NCBI GenBank assembly: GCA_947477885.1
Contig: CANJUD010000002.1
Coordinates: 1 to 64,000, forward strand
Source of the DNA: Bacteroidota bacterium
GTDB lineage: Bacteria > Bacteroidota > Bacteroidia > UKL13-3
Length of the DNA: 64,000 nt
Reading direction: 5' to 3'
Positions within the stretch are counted from its first letter, which is position 1, and every line of letters starts with the position of its first letter. Positions 1 through 9,979 of the stretch are shown piece after piece. Both the position numbers and the translations under genes were made by a program. The notes beneath the pieces are model-generated. The model saw only the letters and a program-made list of their open reading frames with translations. It was not told the DNA's origin and searched no databases.

Positions 1-551
<551 letters not shown>

Positions 552-741
552 AAAGATGTTTGAAAATTGGCTCACTTAATTTTTTAAAAATTCACAAACT
601 CAAAAGAATTTGCGAGAGTCCACTATTTCTATCAATACTTCAAAGAACTTTAGATTTATATATTGTAAAATAAACCTGTTAATTTTAATAACCAAAAACG
701 CTTCCTGTTTTTTGCAAAAATCTCTTTCGATTTTGGGACTG

Positions 742-771
742 CAAAAGTAGGGGTTTTTTTTGAATTACAAA
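742..771 (-). promoter_or_regulatory. Proximal rRNA operon promoter (Bacteroidota type)
   Basis: On the minus strand there is TTTG at 768-771, an 18-bp spacer, and TACTTTTG at 742-749, followed by CAGTCCCAAAATCG. It is about 190 bp upstream of the 16S 5' end. Together with the element at 857-887 it forms a tandem rRNA promoter pair. The leader between here and 551 has no obvious gene. Confidence 0.72.
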
Positions 772-856
772 ATATATTTTAAACTTTTTTTTCTTGCGAA
801 TAAACAAGGGTAAAATATGCTTCGTTTTTCTGTTTTTTCCTACGTTTTTGGGGCTG

Positions 857-887
857 CAAAGGTAAGACTATTTTATATCCTTACAAA
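857..887 (-). promoter_or_regulatory. Distal rRNA operon promoter (Bacteroidota type)
   Basis: On the minus strand there is TTTG at 884-887, a 19-bp spacer, and TACCTTTG at 857-864. This fits the Bacteroidota -33 TTTG / -7 TAnnTTTG consensus with the usual 19-21 bp spacing. TACCTTTG is followed by CAGCCCCAAAAACG, which nearly repeats the sequence after the proximal promoter. It lies about 310 bp upstream of the mature 16S 5' end. Confidence 0.75.
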
Positions 888-990
888 TTATTATGTAATA
901 TTTTTCTTATTATTAAGTCAATCATTTGTTATTCAGGTAGAATAATTTTTAGACTTTGATTTTAGATGCCCTGTTTTGAGTACTTCTACT

Positions 991-998
991 TAATTTTG
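991..998 (+). promoter_or_regulatory. -7 element TAATTTTG before the CorA gene
   Basis: TAATTTTG matches TAnnTTTG and ends 8 nt before the ATG at 1007. I see no good -33 TTTG at the right distance. If used, the transcript would have almost no 5' leader. Confidence 0.45.
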
Positions 999-1006
999 CA
1001 CTACTA

Positions 1007-1939
1007 ATGATTAATTACTTCCAGACAAAAGATTCCAAGCTCACAGCTATTAGGCAGTACGAAAAAAACTGCTGGATCAGTGTTGTGGCTCCCACTGAAG
1101 ATGAGCTAAAGCAGCTACTTGAAGACTTTCCATTGGCCGAGGACTACGTTAACTATCCATTAGATATGGATGAAAAAGCACGTATTGAAAAGGACGATGA
1201 TGCCTTTTTTGTACTTATGAGGATGCCACACTTTGTAGGAATTAAAGAAGAAGTGCCTTTTACAACTATCCCTTTAGGTATTATTTTAACTAAAGACAAT
1301 ATCATATCTATATGCAAAGAAGATAATGTAATTGTTGAAGAATTAGAAAATGGTCGTATTAAAGGTGCGAATCCTGCTAAGAAATTTAGGTTCTTACTTC
1401 AGATTTTGTTTAAAGCTGCCAATAAATACCTTACCCACCTGCGTGAAATTAATAAAATAGTAGACGGTTTGGAAGATAGTCTTCAAATGTCGATGCGAAA
1501 TAAGGAATTGCAGGAGCTACTAAAATACCAAAAGATTCTAGTGTATTACACCACTGCTCTTAAATCAAATGAACTAATGCTGGAAAGGTTACAGAGAAGT
1601 GGTAGCTTTAGTAATTATAGTGACGATGCTGAATTGCTTGAAGACGTTATCATCGAATTTCAACAGGCAATTGAGATGACTAATATATCTAACAATATCC
1701 TTACCCAAATGATGGGAGCCTATGCTTCTATTATTAATAACAATATGAATATCGTAATTAAGTTCCTAACTATTATTACAATTACCTTGGCTATTCCTAC
1801 TTTAATAGCAAGCTTATACGGTATGAATGTTCCATTACCCGGGCATGATAATCCTGATATGTTTAAATATATACTCGGGCTTTGTGCTGGATTAATAACT
1901 ATTGTTATGATTTTCTTTTACCGCCGAGGCTGGTTTTAG
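1007..1939 (+). CDS. corA: CorA-family divalent metal ion (Mg2+) transporter
   Basis: 310 aa, a normal length for a short CorA/MRS2-type channel that moves Mg2+ (or Co2+/Ni2+) through the inner membrane as a pentamer. The N-terminal ~240 residues are soluble and rich in charged helices. The C-terminus has two membrane segments (about 245-268 and 285-304). The first ends in the family's YGMN signature (GMN at 272-274), the selectivity-filter motif. The C-terminus is basic (YRRGWF), as in CorA. It stands alone ahead of aat, 28 nt downstream on the same strand, and a -7-like box lies just before the start codon. The family assignment is firm; the ion is inferred. Confidence 0.92.
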   Translation: MINYFQTKDSKLTAIRQYEKNCWISVVAPTEDELKQLLEDFPLAEDYVNYPLDMDEKARIEKDDDAFFVLMRMPHFVGIKEEVPFTTIPLGIILTKDNIISICKEDNVIVEELENGRIKGANPAKKFRFLLQILFKAANKYLTHLREINKIVDGLEDSLQMSMRNKELQELLKYQKILVYYTTALKSNELMLERLQRSGSFSNYSDDAELLEDVIIEFQQAIEMTNISNNILTQMMGAYASIINNNMNIVIKFLTIITITLAIPTLIASLYGMNVPLPGHDNPDMFKYILGLCAGLITIVMIFFYRRGWF

Positions 1940-1967
1940 CTTAAACCTCTTTTATTATAGTACCGAA

Positions 1968-2537
1968 ATGGATGAATGGTTAAGTCCCCAAACTGTGTTG
2001 CAGGGAATATATAAAGGAATATTTCCGATGGCTGATGCTGAAGAAAGTGGCAGGATAGATTGGTATGAGCCTGAATTGCGTGGCATCATTCCTTTGGACG
2101 GACTTAAGGTGAGCAGTTCATTACGCAATATATTGAATCGGAATAAATTTGAAATAAAAGTTGATACCTCTTTTGAAGAAGTAGTGAGAAAATGCGGGGA
2201 GACCAGAGAACAGACCTGGATTAGCGAACAAATTGTAGAAACTTATTGTGGATTGCATCACATGGGATTTGCCCACAGTGTAGAGGTATTTGAAAACAAG
2301 AAACTAGTTGGCGGTTTATATGGTGTTGCTGTAAAAAGACTTTTTAGCGGCGAGAGTATGTTTCATCTTGTACCCAATGCATCGAAAGTGGCTTTATATT
2401 ATTTAGTAAAATTATTAAACAATAACGATTTTACTTTATTAGATACCCAATATATCAATCCTTTCTTGCAACAAATGGGTGGGATAGAAATAGAAAAGGA
2501 AGAATACCTTAAGCGTTTGGAAGAAGCAGTAGCTTAA
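1968..2537 (+). CDS. aat: Leucyl/phenylalanyl-tRNA--protein transferase
   Basis: 189 aa, the short form common in Bacteroidota. Aat transfers Leu or Phe from charged tRNA onto proteins with N-terminal Arg or Lys, marking them for ClpS/ClpAP (N-degron pathway). The family's early block is present as GIYKGIFPMAD, in place of the usual YRNGIFPW. The central block AHSVEVFENKKLVGGLYG and the following FSGESMFH match the conserved substrate-binding core (residues about 103-135). LLDTQYINPFLQQMG gives the C-terminal motif. It follows corA by 28 nt and may share its transcript. Confidence 0.95.
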   Translation: MDEWLSPQTVLQGIYKGIFPMADAEESGRIDWYEPELRGIIPLDGLKVSSSLRNILNRNKFEIKVDTSFEEVVRKCGETREQTWISEQIVETYCGLHHMGFAHSVEVFENKKLVGGLYGVAVKRLFSGESMFHLVPNASKVALYYLVKLLNNNDFTLLDTQYINPFLQQMGGIEIEKEEYLKRLEEAVA

Positions 2538-2572
2538 TCATTATATACTTTTGAATTAATATTTTACATTTT

Positions 2573-2995
2573 ATGAAACATCTAATAATAGTATTTGTCA
2601 TGATTTTAATATCATTTGCTAGTCAAGCTCAAAAGGCTGAGAAGCAAATTTTGTTAGTACTGGACAGCCAATCTGCATGCTGGAACCGAGGAGACATTGA
2701 AGGTTTTATGCAAGGCTATTGGCATAATGATAGCCTTAAATTTATTGGTAAAAATGGTTTACGCTGCGGATGGCAGCAAACTTTAGATGCTTATAAGAAA
2801 GGATATCCCGATAAAGCCGCAATGGGAAGGTTGAAATTCGGCATCATTAATATAGGTGCTGTTGCCAAAGGATTATATCAAGTAGTTGGCACTTGGCAGG
2901 TCAATTCAACCAAAGGTGATCTTAAGGGCGTTTTCTCTTTACTATTTAAAAAGATTGATGGGAAATGGGTTATTATCATGGATCACACTAGTTAG
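2573..2995 (+). CDS. Exported SnoaL/DUF4440-like (NTF2-fold) protein
   Basis: 140 aa with an N-terminal signal peptide ending near SQAQK (about residue 20). The remainder looks like a single NTF2-like/SnoaL domain: an initial helix with the typical ACWNRGDIEGFMQGYW pattern, then strands ending in GTWQV and FKKIDGKWVIIMDHTS. Family members range from ketosteroid isomerases to pure ligand-binding proteins, so no reaction can be given. It is likely periplasmic. It lies 35 nt after aat in the same direction. Confidence 0.75.
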   Translation: MKHLIIVFVMILISFASQAQKAEKQILLVLDSQSACWNRGDIEGFMQGYWHNDSLKFIGKNGLRCGWQQTLDAYKKGYPDKAAMGRLKFGIINIGAVAKGLYQVVGTWQVNSTKGDLKGVFSLLFKKIDGKWVIIMDHTS

Positions 2996-3140
2996 GAATC
3001 AGGGGTTGGGATTACGAAGCGAGAACCGAAGCGGTTTCAGGATTTGGGAGCCCTACGGCAGATATCATCAGCAACTTCTTCTATGGATGAAGTCTGCGGC
3101 AATGCACTTCCGACTTCATCATTTTGGAAACCCCGAATCC

Positions 3141-4376
3141 TCAGTAGCTTACGCGGAAATTTTCTTTGGCGATCAAATCTTTTCCCATTACCACAAGCAG
3201 ATAACTTCCCGCAGGAAGCTTGCCTGTATCAAATACCAACTGATTGTAACCTTTTTGAGATGATAATTGTTTTTTTGAGAATATTTGCCTGTTGCTATAA
3301 TCTATAATATAATAATCAAGAGTGAGTGGCTGCTGGAGTGTTATTTCGGTATTAACCAAACCTTGTAGGGTGTTGGCACTAGTTTTTAAATCTTCTACAA
3401 ATTTATTATTCAAATAGTGGGCGTCAGTAGGATTAATGTAGCTTGCTGCACTTACATAATTAAGTTGTTGTTGGGCAATGCCCTTGAAGTTTTCTGAACT
3501 TAGATACAAACTTAACGTGTCAGGAATCGCAAGTCCTTCCATTTGCCCTAGTGTTAATGCACTGCCTAAACTTATATATCTTTTATTTCCTTTTGTAAAC
3601 TGAAAATTTTCATAACCATACAAAAGCCACACACCAATATTCCCCAACTTATCATAACCACAAATTGCAGCCCATTTCCCATTAGGCGATACATCGGCAG
3701 CTGTAATGAGTAAGCCTGCATAAAAACTATCTACCAAATGGGCGGTGTACTCCCCTACTTTAGCAGGTAATGTATAATGTTTGGTCCATTTGTTTAACCA
3801 ATTTTTAGTAAATAAGTGTAAAGTATCGTTCCAATAAAAAAATGCTTCGCAATCGTAATTGTGTTTGTGGTCACGTTTACTGAAGTCAATTTGGTCGGGA
3901 TATTTAAAAGATATTTCTTCCACATCGGCAAGGGTATCAATCAATTTAGTTTTGTCCAATATATAAATCTTCAACTTTTTACGACTACCATTATTATTCC
4001 CAAAATCACCTATATATATATGTTTATCATCCTGTGCAATGTCTTCCCAATCTTTGTTTTTTGCATTGAGTTTTAACACATGCAACACTTTCCCCGTTTG
4101 TGGGTCTATTCTATATATGGATGCTGAATTGTTTCCATCATTATGCCCCCAAAGTTGGCCATTTATTGATACTATACCAGAAATTTCTTTTAAAGTAATT
4201 GGTAATTTTGCCACTTCATCAGGAACGGCATTGGTATATTTATATTCACACTTACCATCGCTTACGATAGCCTGCGGATTATAATTTAATGCCTGTGGAT
4301 CATTACACCCGCATACCTGCGATTGCAAATTTGAATATGAAGAAACAAGAATTAGTATTAATATTGCACGAAACAT
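3141..4376 (-). CDS. Secreted protein with a C-terminal T9SS-type sorting tail
   Basis: 411 aa from the ATG at 4376; a longer reading would run into the divergent gene. A signal peptide (about 1-20) precedes a Cys-containing segment CGCNDPQALNYNP, of the kind found as a calcium-rich or 'staphylococcal-like' repeat in Bacteroidota secreted proteins. The middle looks like a beta-propeller-type fold (repeated W/G-D patterns, e.g. GHNDGNN, YIGDFGNN). The last ~70 residues end KLPAGSYLLVVMGKDLIAKENFRVSY, resembling a type A T9SS tail in which the protein is secreted and the tail cleaved. Its start codon is only 12 nt from that of the divergent TMTC-like gene. Function unknown. Confidence 0.72.
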   Translation of the reverse strand: MFRAILILILVSSYSNLQSQVCGCNDPQALNYNPQAIVSDGKCEYKYTNAVPDEVAKLPITLKEISGIVSINGQLWGHNDGNNSASIYRIDPQTGKVLHVLKLNAKNKDWEDIAQDDKHIYIGDFGNNNGSRKKLKIYILDKTKLIDTLADVEEISFKYPDQIDFSKRDHKHNYDCEAFFYWNDTLHLFTKNWLNKWTKHYTLPAKVGEYTAHLVDSFYAGLLITAADVSPNGKWAAICGYDKLGNIGVWLLYGYENFQFTKGNKRYISLGSALTLGQMEGLAIPDTLSLYLSSENFKGIAQQQLNYVSAASYINPTDAHYLNNKFVEDLKTSANTLQGLVNTEITLQQPLTLDYYIIDYSNRQIFSKKQLSSQKGYNQLVFDTGKLPAGSYLLVVMGKDLIAKENFRVSY

Positions 4377-4388
4377 AGAAAAAAACTG

Positions 4389-6197
4389 ATGAGCAAAAGT
4401 AACTCCAAAATCAAAGCCAAACAACCATGGTGGGAAAACCTTGGTTTTCAGATTTTTGCCGTATGTATTTCTGCATTTATATTATATTATAATACTTTTA
4501 CCAATGGGTTTGTATTGGACGATTTGAGTGCGGTACAACAAAACGAGCAAGTACAAAAAGGCATCAAAGCAATTCCTGAAATCATGACCACCCCCTACCA
4601 TTATGGCTACGACCATAAAGATGGCGGGCTATACAGACCCATGAGTGTTGCGGTATTGGCCATAGAAAAATCAATGTTCGGCAATCAAGCCAAAGCATTT
4701 CATATATTTCAAACATTAATGTATATGCTCAGTTGCATGATTGTTCTTTTAGCTTGTAGAAGGTTGCTGAAAAATAAATTGGGAGCATTATTTGTAAGTT
4801 TGTTCTTTGTTTTCAACCCGGTACATACTGAGGTGGTCGCAAATATTAAAAGTTTGGATGAAATACTTGGCTTGCTTGGTTTCGTGATTTCTTTATTTTT
4901 CTTCTTAAAATATTTAGACGACAGTAAAACAAAAGACTTAGTTTTTTCTTTATTGGGCTTTCTCTTCGCATTGTTTAGCAAAGAAAGTACGATTGCCTTA
5001 TTGCCTGTATTCCCCTTACTTGTATGGCTGCGTGACGGATTGAATATAAAAAAAATGTTCAAACAAACTTATTTATATATAGTCCCTACAATTCTATTTA
5101 TTATATGCTTTATTACTTTTACAAATGGCAACGAGGCACAAGGAGATATTCAACTTGTAGAGAATGCAATATTGGGATGTGATGGGACTATACAATTAAT
5201 TTTATTTAAGATTCAGCTACTGTATACTTATATAGTTCAGTCTATTATTAATGTTAATCCAACTCACGATTACGCATATAGACATTTTGAGTACTATAGT
5301 TTTGCTGACTGGCAAGCATGGGCATATTCTTTAATTGTCATTTTATATTTTGTATTTTGTATTTTGAACTTTAATAGAAATAAAATTGTATTCTTGGGAT
5401 TTGCAATTTGGTTATTGCCGCTATTGGTTACCTCCAACTTATTATTCAATATCAGATGGACATTTGGGGAAAGGTTTATGTTCTTGCCCATATTGGGTAT
5501 GGGTTTGGTATTATATGAATTATTAGACCAACTTTCGAAAAAATATATCAAAAGCAAAAACGGAATCCTAACCTTTCTGTTCTTATATATTATAGTATCA
5601 AGTTTTACGGTGATAAACCGCAACAAAGAATGGAAAACAAATATGAGTTTGTTTGAAGCCGATGCAAAAAAATCATCTAATAATGTTCGCATACATGCTT
5701 TGCTTGCCAAGGAATTCCACGATAAAGCTATTGAAACTAGAGACAAAGCATTGCTTCAAAAAAGCACAGATGAATATCACAAATCAATCGCTATTAAACC
5801 CATTGCTGAATTTGTAAATGGCCTTGGAATAAACTTTATGGATTTAGAACAATATGACTCTGCTTTGAAATATTTTGAACAATCGGTTGTCCTAAAACCC
5901 AATTTGGTTGACACATGGCATAATTTGGGCAACGCACATAATGGATTGAAACAAACTGAAGCAGCCAAAATTTCTTATCTGAAAGCTTTGGAATTTAATC
6001 CAAACTATTATAACTCCGTAGTAAATTTGGCAAATATGTATATGGAACAAGGCCAATATCCCAATGCTATTAAGTATGGCCTAAAAGCTTTGCAGTTAAG
6101 CCCTGGCGATAAAAATGTGATGCGAAATCTTTCTATATATTATTTAAAAAACAATCAGAAAGATTCGTCAGATTATTATATGCAGATAGCCAAATAG
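4389..6197 (+). CDS. TMTC-like multi-pass membrane protein with C-terminal TPRs
   Basis: 602 aa. The N-terminal ~400 residues hold about ten hydrophobic segments. The first loop carries FVLDDLSAVQQN (about 34-45) and GGLYRPMSV, and a later loop has FNPVHTEVVANIKSLDEI and FALFSKES. This is the signature of the TMTC/DUF1736 family of dolichol- or polyprenol-phosphate mannose-dependent O-mannosyltransferases. The last ~180 residues form about four TPR motifs (e.g. GINFMDLEQYDSALKYFEQSV, then WHNLGNAHNGLKQTEAAKISY). Enzyme activity is inferred from the family; the acceptor is unknown. It is divergent from the T9SS-tail gene with 12 nt between start codons, so its promoter probably lies inside that gene. 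Confidence 0.8.
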   Translation: MSKSNSKIKAKQPWWENLGFQIFAVCISAFILYYNTFTNGFVLDDLSAVQQNEQVQKGIKAIPEIMTTPYHYGYDHKDGGLYRPMSVAVLAIEKSMFGNQAKAFHIFQTLMYMLSCMIVLLACRRLLKNKLGALFVSLFFVFNPVHTEVVANIKSLDEILGLLGFVISLFFFLKYLDDSKTKDLVFSLLGFLFALFSKESTIALLPVFPLLVWLRDGLNIKKMFKQTYLYIVPTILFIICFITFTNGNEAQGDIQLVENAILGCDGTIQLILFKIQLLYTYIVQSIINVNPTHDYAYRHFEYYSFADWQAWAYSLIVILYFVFCILNFNRNKIVFLGFAIWLLPLLVTSNLLFNIRWTFGERFMFLPILGMGLVLYELLDQLSKKYIKSKNGILTFLFLYIIVSSFTVINRNKEWKTNMSLFEADAKKSSNNVRIHALLAKEFHDKAIETRDKALLQKSTDEYHKSIAIKPIAEFVNGLGINFMDLEQYDSALKYFEQSVVLKPNLVDTWHNLGNAHNGLKQTEAAKISYLKALEFNPNYYNSVVNLANMYMEQGQYPNAIKYGLKALQLSPGDKNVMRNLSIYYLKNNQKDSSDYYMQIAK

Positions 6198-6251
6198 CTT
6201 TGTGGACGCAATGTTTACTATACACAACTTATAATACCCACTTTTGTAACC

Positions 6252-6890
6252 ATGCACCAATTTCTTTGTATAGAAGGCAATATAGGCACTGGCAAAACTG
6301 AGCTTGCAAAAATGCTGGCCAAAGATTTTGGAAAGAAATTGGTATTGGAAGAATTTGACGACAATCCATTTTTGCCCAAGTTTTATAAGCAACCAAAAAC
6401 TTATGCATTCCCCTTGGAGATGAGTTTTCTGGCTGCGAGATTTAATCAGTTCAAAAAAGAAATAACGCAGGCAGACCTTTTCCAGCAAGGTTGGGTGAGT
6501 GATTATATATTTTTCAAATGTCTTATTTTTTCTAAAATAAATTTGAATGATGATGAATATGAATTGTATACAAAAATGTTTGAAATAATTAATGTACAAT
6601 TGCCCAAACCCGATTTACTTGTTTATCTACACAAACCGATCGACAAATTATTATATAATATAAAAAAGCGTAACCGTGACTATGAACAAAGTATTACAGA
6701 TGAATACTTATTTAAGATTCAACAAGGCTATTTTGATTTTCTATACCAGCTACCCGACCAAAAAATATTGATGATAAATACCGAGGATATTGATTTCTTG
6801 AACAAAAGAGGAGACTACGAGTTGATGGTGGAACTGATTAATAAGGAATATAATAATGGGCTTACCATTATAAATAATATTCCATCTTAA
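6252..6890 (+). CDS. Deoxynucleoside kinase (dNK/dGK family)
   Basis: 212 aa. The P-loop GNIGTGKT is at residues 9-16. It is followed by LVLEEFDDNPFLPKFY, the dNK-family 'E...NP.L..FY' motif, and by FPLEMSFLAARFNQFKK, corresponding to the substrate-binding Q/R helix. YNIKKRNRDYEQ is the lid-like Arg-rich stretch. The enzyme phosphorylates deoxynucleosides in salvage, with ATP as donor. The exact base specificity (dA/dG/dC/dT) cannot be read from the sequence. It begins 54 nt after the TPR protein and is followed by about 500 bp of non-coding DNA. Confidence 0.88.
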   Translation: MHQFLCIEGNIGTGKTELAKMLAKDFGKKLVLEEFDDNPFLPKFYKQPKTYAFPLEMSFLAARFNQFKKEITQADLFQQGWVSDYIFFKCLIFSKINLNDDEYELYTKMFEIINVQLPKPDLLVYLHKPIDKLLYNIKKRNRDYEQSITDEYLFKIQQGYFDFLYQLPDQKILMINTEDIDFLNKRGDYELMVELINKEYNNGLTIINNIPS

Positions 6891-7384
<494 letters not shown>

Positions 7385-7654
7385 ATGAAAAATGAAATGA
7401 TTCTTGGATTACCAGAAATATTCTTAGGAATAATTATGGTTCTGTCGTTCGTGTCAAGCTATTTTTGGAAGAGAAAATTTGGGAAAATTTTACAATTTTA
7501 TAGCAATGGTACCTTGGTAGGAATGGCATTAACGCTTTGGATTACTCGTGATTTAAATATTTTCTGGGGTGTTTTAGCCCTTGCTAGTTTTATCTATAAT
7601 ATTTATACAATGAATATTTATATTAAAAAACACCCAGAAGCAAAACTAAATTAA
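7385..7654 (+). CDS. Small membrane protein, unknown function
   Basis: 89 aa with three hydrophobic segments (about 8-26, 40-57, 62-80) and positively charged connectors (FWKRKFGK), ending in a Lys-rich tail. I do not recognise a family. The codon use and the A-rich stretch AAAAAAACAAAA before the ATG are like those of neighbouring genes. It stands alone between the microsatellite region and the M28 peptidase gene, which is transcribed toward it. Confidence 0.6.
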   Translation: MKNEMILGLPEIFLGIIMVLSFVSSYFWKRKFGKILQFYSNGTLVGMALTLWITRDLNIFWGVLALASFIYNIYTMNIYIKKHPEAKLN

Positions 7655-7698
7655 GTTTTACTACATTATAAATTTACCCACGGGCCTTATTCGCCCAG

Positions 7699-8991
7699 TT
7701 AATAATCCATCACTTTCAAAAAATTACTGATGAGCTGATAGGCTTGGTTGTAGCGGTTTAGAGGCAATGCTTCGTTGGTATCATATATATCGTGATAATT
7801 GGTATAGTTGCCCATCAAGTATATAAAAAATGAAGGAACTCCCTTCTCAGAAAAAAAGTAATGGTCGCTGTTTGATGCTTTGCCACGGATATTTACTGCG
7901 GGCAAAAGTGACAACGTATTATTGAGATATACTAAAGTATCAAACTGCTTTCGGTATTCGGTACCATTTACTATGGTAGCCCCATTCTCGCCAGTGCCCA
8001 TCAAATCCATATTAAATAGAAATCTGATTTGAGGCAATGGAAAAAAGGGATAGCTTGTATAATATAATGAACCTATGAGTCCAGCTTCTTCTCCCGCAAA
8101 ACATATAAAAGCAACCGAGCAATTATTTTTTTGCTTGCTTACTTGTTTTGCCAAATCCAATAACATAGCTACACCTGATGCATTATCATTGGCTCCTGAA
8201 AAGTATGCATCGGGCCCCATTCTGCCTAAATGGTCGTAATGTGCGGTGAATACCAAAAAGCTGTCGGGGTATTTGGTTCCCTTTATATAGCCTACTACAT
8301 TTTGCGTTTCGTGGCCTGCAGTAAATTGCGGTTGAATATTAAGATTGATATGATATCTGAAAGATTTGAAAATTTCTCTTTTCACGGATATAACTGGGAA
8401 TTTAGCTTGCTTAGTAGAAACCGACCAAGTAAATTTATCTTCTATATATATAATACCACGTGCTTTCACTTCGTTGTGTACTATCATATTATAGTTTTCT
8501 TTCTGTATAATATTTGCAACAGTATGTTTATCTATTATTATAAAACAGTTACGTTTCCGATGTTTTAAAAATTTCTTCCAAAGGGCACTGTTATCGAGGG
8601 TTTGAGAATCGAGTCGGATAAAATCATATTCTCCTAAAACAGGCGGGCAATCGGGCGAAACTATAAAATCTTTGCCCGGAATTAATTCCAATCCATCTAT
8701 ATCTGCTTTTACATCATAAGGAAATTTATTGACGGGAAAAGAGAATGGCTGAAAGTAATTATTTTCTTCAAATGATTGCAGGCCGATTCTTTTAAACTCG
8801 TAAGCGATATATTTTGCAGCTTTCGAATCGCCTTCATTTACATAGCCACGTCCTTCAAAGTTGGGAGCAGTAAGTGTTTTTATAACCTGCCGGGCATAGG
8901 TTGAATCTTGAGCAATTGTATTATTAGTAGCCAAGAACAATAAAAATACACTATATATTTTTATGCGATTATTGACAGAAAGCAAATTCAT
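7699..8991 (-). CDS. Exported M28-family zinc aminopeptidase
   Basis: 430 aa. A signal peptide (about 1-27, ...NNTIAQ) is followed by a PA-like insert region (about 100-220) and an M28 catalytic domain. Metal ligands are visible in TAHYDHLG (His and Asp), FSGANDNASG (bridging Asp), FAGEEAGLIGS (Glu-Glu pair) and a late His in SDHYFFSEKGVPSFF. This is a periplasmic or secreted metallopeptidase that trims N-terminal residues from peptides. It is the last gene of a minus-strand run and lies 32 nt from purS. Confidence 0.9.
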   Translation of the reverse strand: MNLLSVNNRIKIYSVFLLFLATNNTIAQDSTYARQVIKTLTAPNFEGRGYVNEGDSKAAKYIAYEFKRIGLQSFEENNYFQPFSFPVNKFPYDVKADIDGLELIPGKDFIVSPDCPPVLGEYDFIRLDSQTLDNSALWKKFLKHRKRNCFIIIDKHTVANIIQKENYNMIVHNEVKARGIIYIEDKFTWSVSTKQAKFPVISVKREIFKSFRYHINLNIQPQFTAGHETQNVVGYIKGTKYPDSFLVFTAHYDHLGRMGPDAYFSGANDNASGVAMLLDLAKQVSKQKNNCSVAFICFAGEEAGLIGSLYYTSYPFFPLPQIRFLFNMDLMGTGENGATIVNGTEYRKQFDTLVYLNNTLSLLPAVNIRGKASNSDHYFFSEKGVPSFFIYLMGNYTNYHDIYDTNEALPLNRYNQAYQLISNFLKVMDY

Positions 8992-9023
8992 GAATTTTTT
9001 ATATTTGCTCTAATTGAATGAAA

Positions 9024-9275
9024 CTATACTTCTTCCAATTGGAAATCATAGGTTTCCATGATCATATTTGCCAATAACTTTTTACAAGCTGTATCCACTT
9101 TTTCTTTAGCCGACTCAGCATTTTCTGCTTCTATTTCTAAGGTTATGTGTTTGCCTACTCTCACATTTTTAACTTCGGGCAATCCTATGTTTTTCATACT
9201 GCCTGTAACTGCTTTTCCTTGTGGGTCGAGCAAAGCCTTTTGAGGCATCACATTAATATTTGCTTTAAATTTCAT
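9024..9275 (-). CDS. purS: Phosphoribosylformylglycinamidine synthase subunit PurS
   Basis: 83 aa, the usual length. PurS bridges PurL and PurQ so that ammonia from glutamine reaches FGAR in step 4 of purine synthesis. The pattern KANINVMPQKALLDPQGKAVTGSM and the VRVGKHITLEIE strand match the family. The gene lies 3 nt after the DUF4290 gene and probably shares its transcript. purL and purQ are not in this window. Confidence 0.93.
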   Translation of the reverse strand: MKFKANINVMPQKALLDPQGKAVTGSMKNIGLPEVKNVRVGKHITLEIEAENAESAKEKVDTACKKLLANMIMETYDFQLEEV

Positions 9276-9278
9276 ATC

Positions 9279-9977
9279 TTATTTACGCTTCTTATTATAT
9301 TTATTGTTTTTGTTACGGTTATTATTATTGTTATTTTTCTTATTATTATATTTATTTGTTGATGCTAATGGATTTGTACTTTTTGCTGAACGTGCCATAT
9401 CCAACGAAAACTTGTAACCATCGTATTCTAAGTTCAACCTGCCACCGCTCAATTCGTTTATCTGGCCAATAATGGCTTGGTCGCTCACATTCTCGTCGTT
9501 CCAAGATTTGCAAGAGCTTTTCATAAATGAGCCTAGAAGTTTTATATATTCATTCTTCTCTTCACCATCGGCCATATCTGCAATTTTGTCGAGATATAGC
9601 TCTACTGATTTACCATAAAACCTATATTTAATTCTGTTAATATTATATTCAACAGGTTTTGGTTTTTCATATATTTTTTCAGGGACTGGTTTTTCATAAG
9701 GACCATCTATATCCAATTTGAATTCACCAATCACATGCAAATGGTCCCAAAGTTTGTGTCTGAAATCATCATTATCTTTTGGTCCGGGGTTAAGCAATCC
9801 CATCACTGCAACAATAGCTTTGGCAAGTCTGTTGCGTTTTTCACGATCGGGTTCATTGGGCAATTCCTCAATCATGTTCTGCACATTGCGGCCATATTCG
9901 CCAAATGCAATTTTGGGTTTGAGTGTATTATATTCCAGCTCGTCCAATACAAATGCTGGTTTCTGTAGTTTGTTCAT
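9279..9977 (-). CDS. DUF4290 domain protein
   Basis: 232 aa. The N-terminal ~195 residues match DUF4290, a Bacteroidota-specific family of unknown function (LEYNTLKPKIAFGEYGRNVQNMIE; DFRHKLWDHLHVI). The last ~35 residues are a low-complexity Asn/Lys tail (KYNNKKNNNNNNRNKNNKYNKKRK in part), strongly basic and perhaps nucleic-acid binding. It is packed between a glycosyltransferase gene (2-nt gap) and purS (3-nt gap). The Asn/Lys tail is encoded by AAT/AAC-rich DNA at about 9282-9360, which looks repeat-expanded. Confidence 0.88.
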   Translation of the reverse strand: MNKLQKPAFVLDELEYNTLKPKIAFGEYGRNVQNMIEELPNEPDREKRNRLAKAIVAVMGLLNPGPKDNDDFRHKLWDHLHVIGEFKLDIDGPYEKPVPEKIYEKPKPVEYNINRIKYRFYGKSVELYLDKIADMADGEEKNEYIKLLGSFMKSSCKSWNDENVSDQAIIGQINELSGGRLNLEYDGYKFSLDMARSAKSTNPLASTNKYNNKKNNNNNNRNKNNKYNKKRK

Positions 9978-9979
9978 TT

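Noticed and set aside
3000-3300. Open frame on the plus strand between the SnoaL-like gene and the T9SS-tail gene
   Set aside because: It overlaps the end of the T9SS-tail gene on the opposite strand and shows no protein features. It is a shadow frame.
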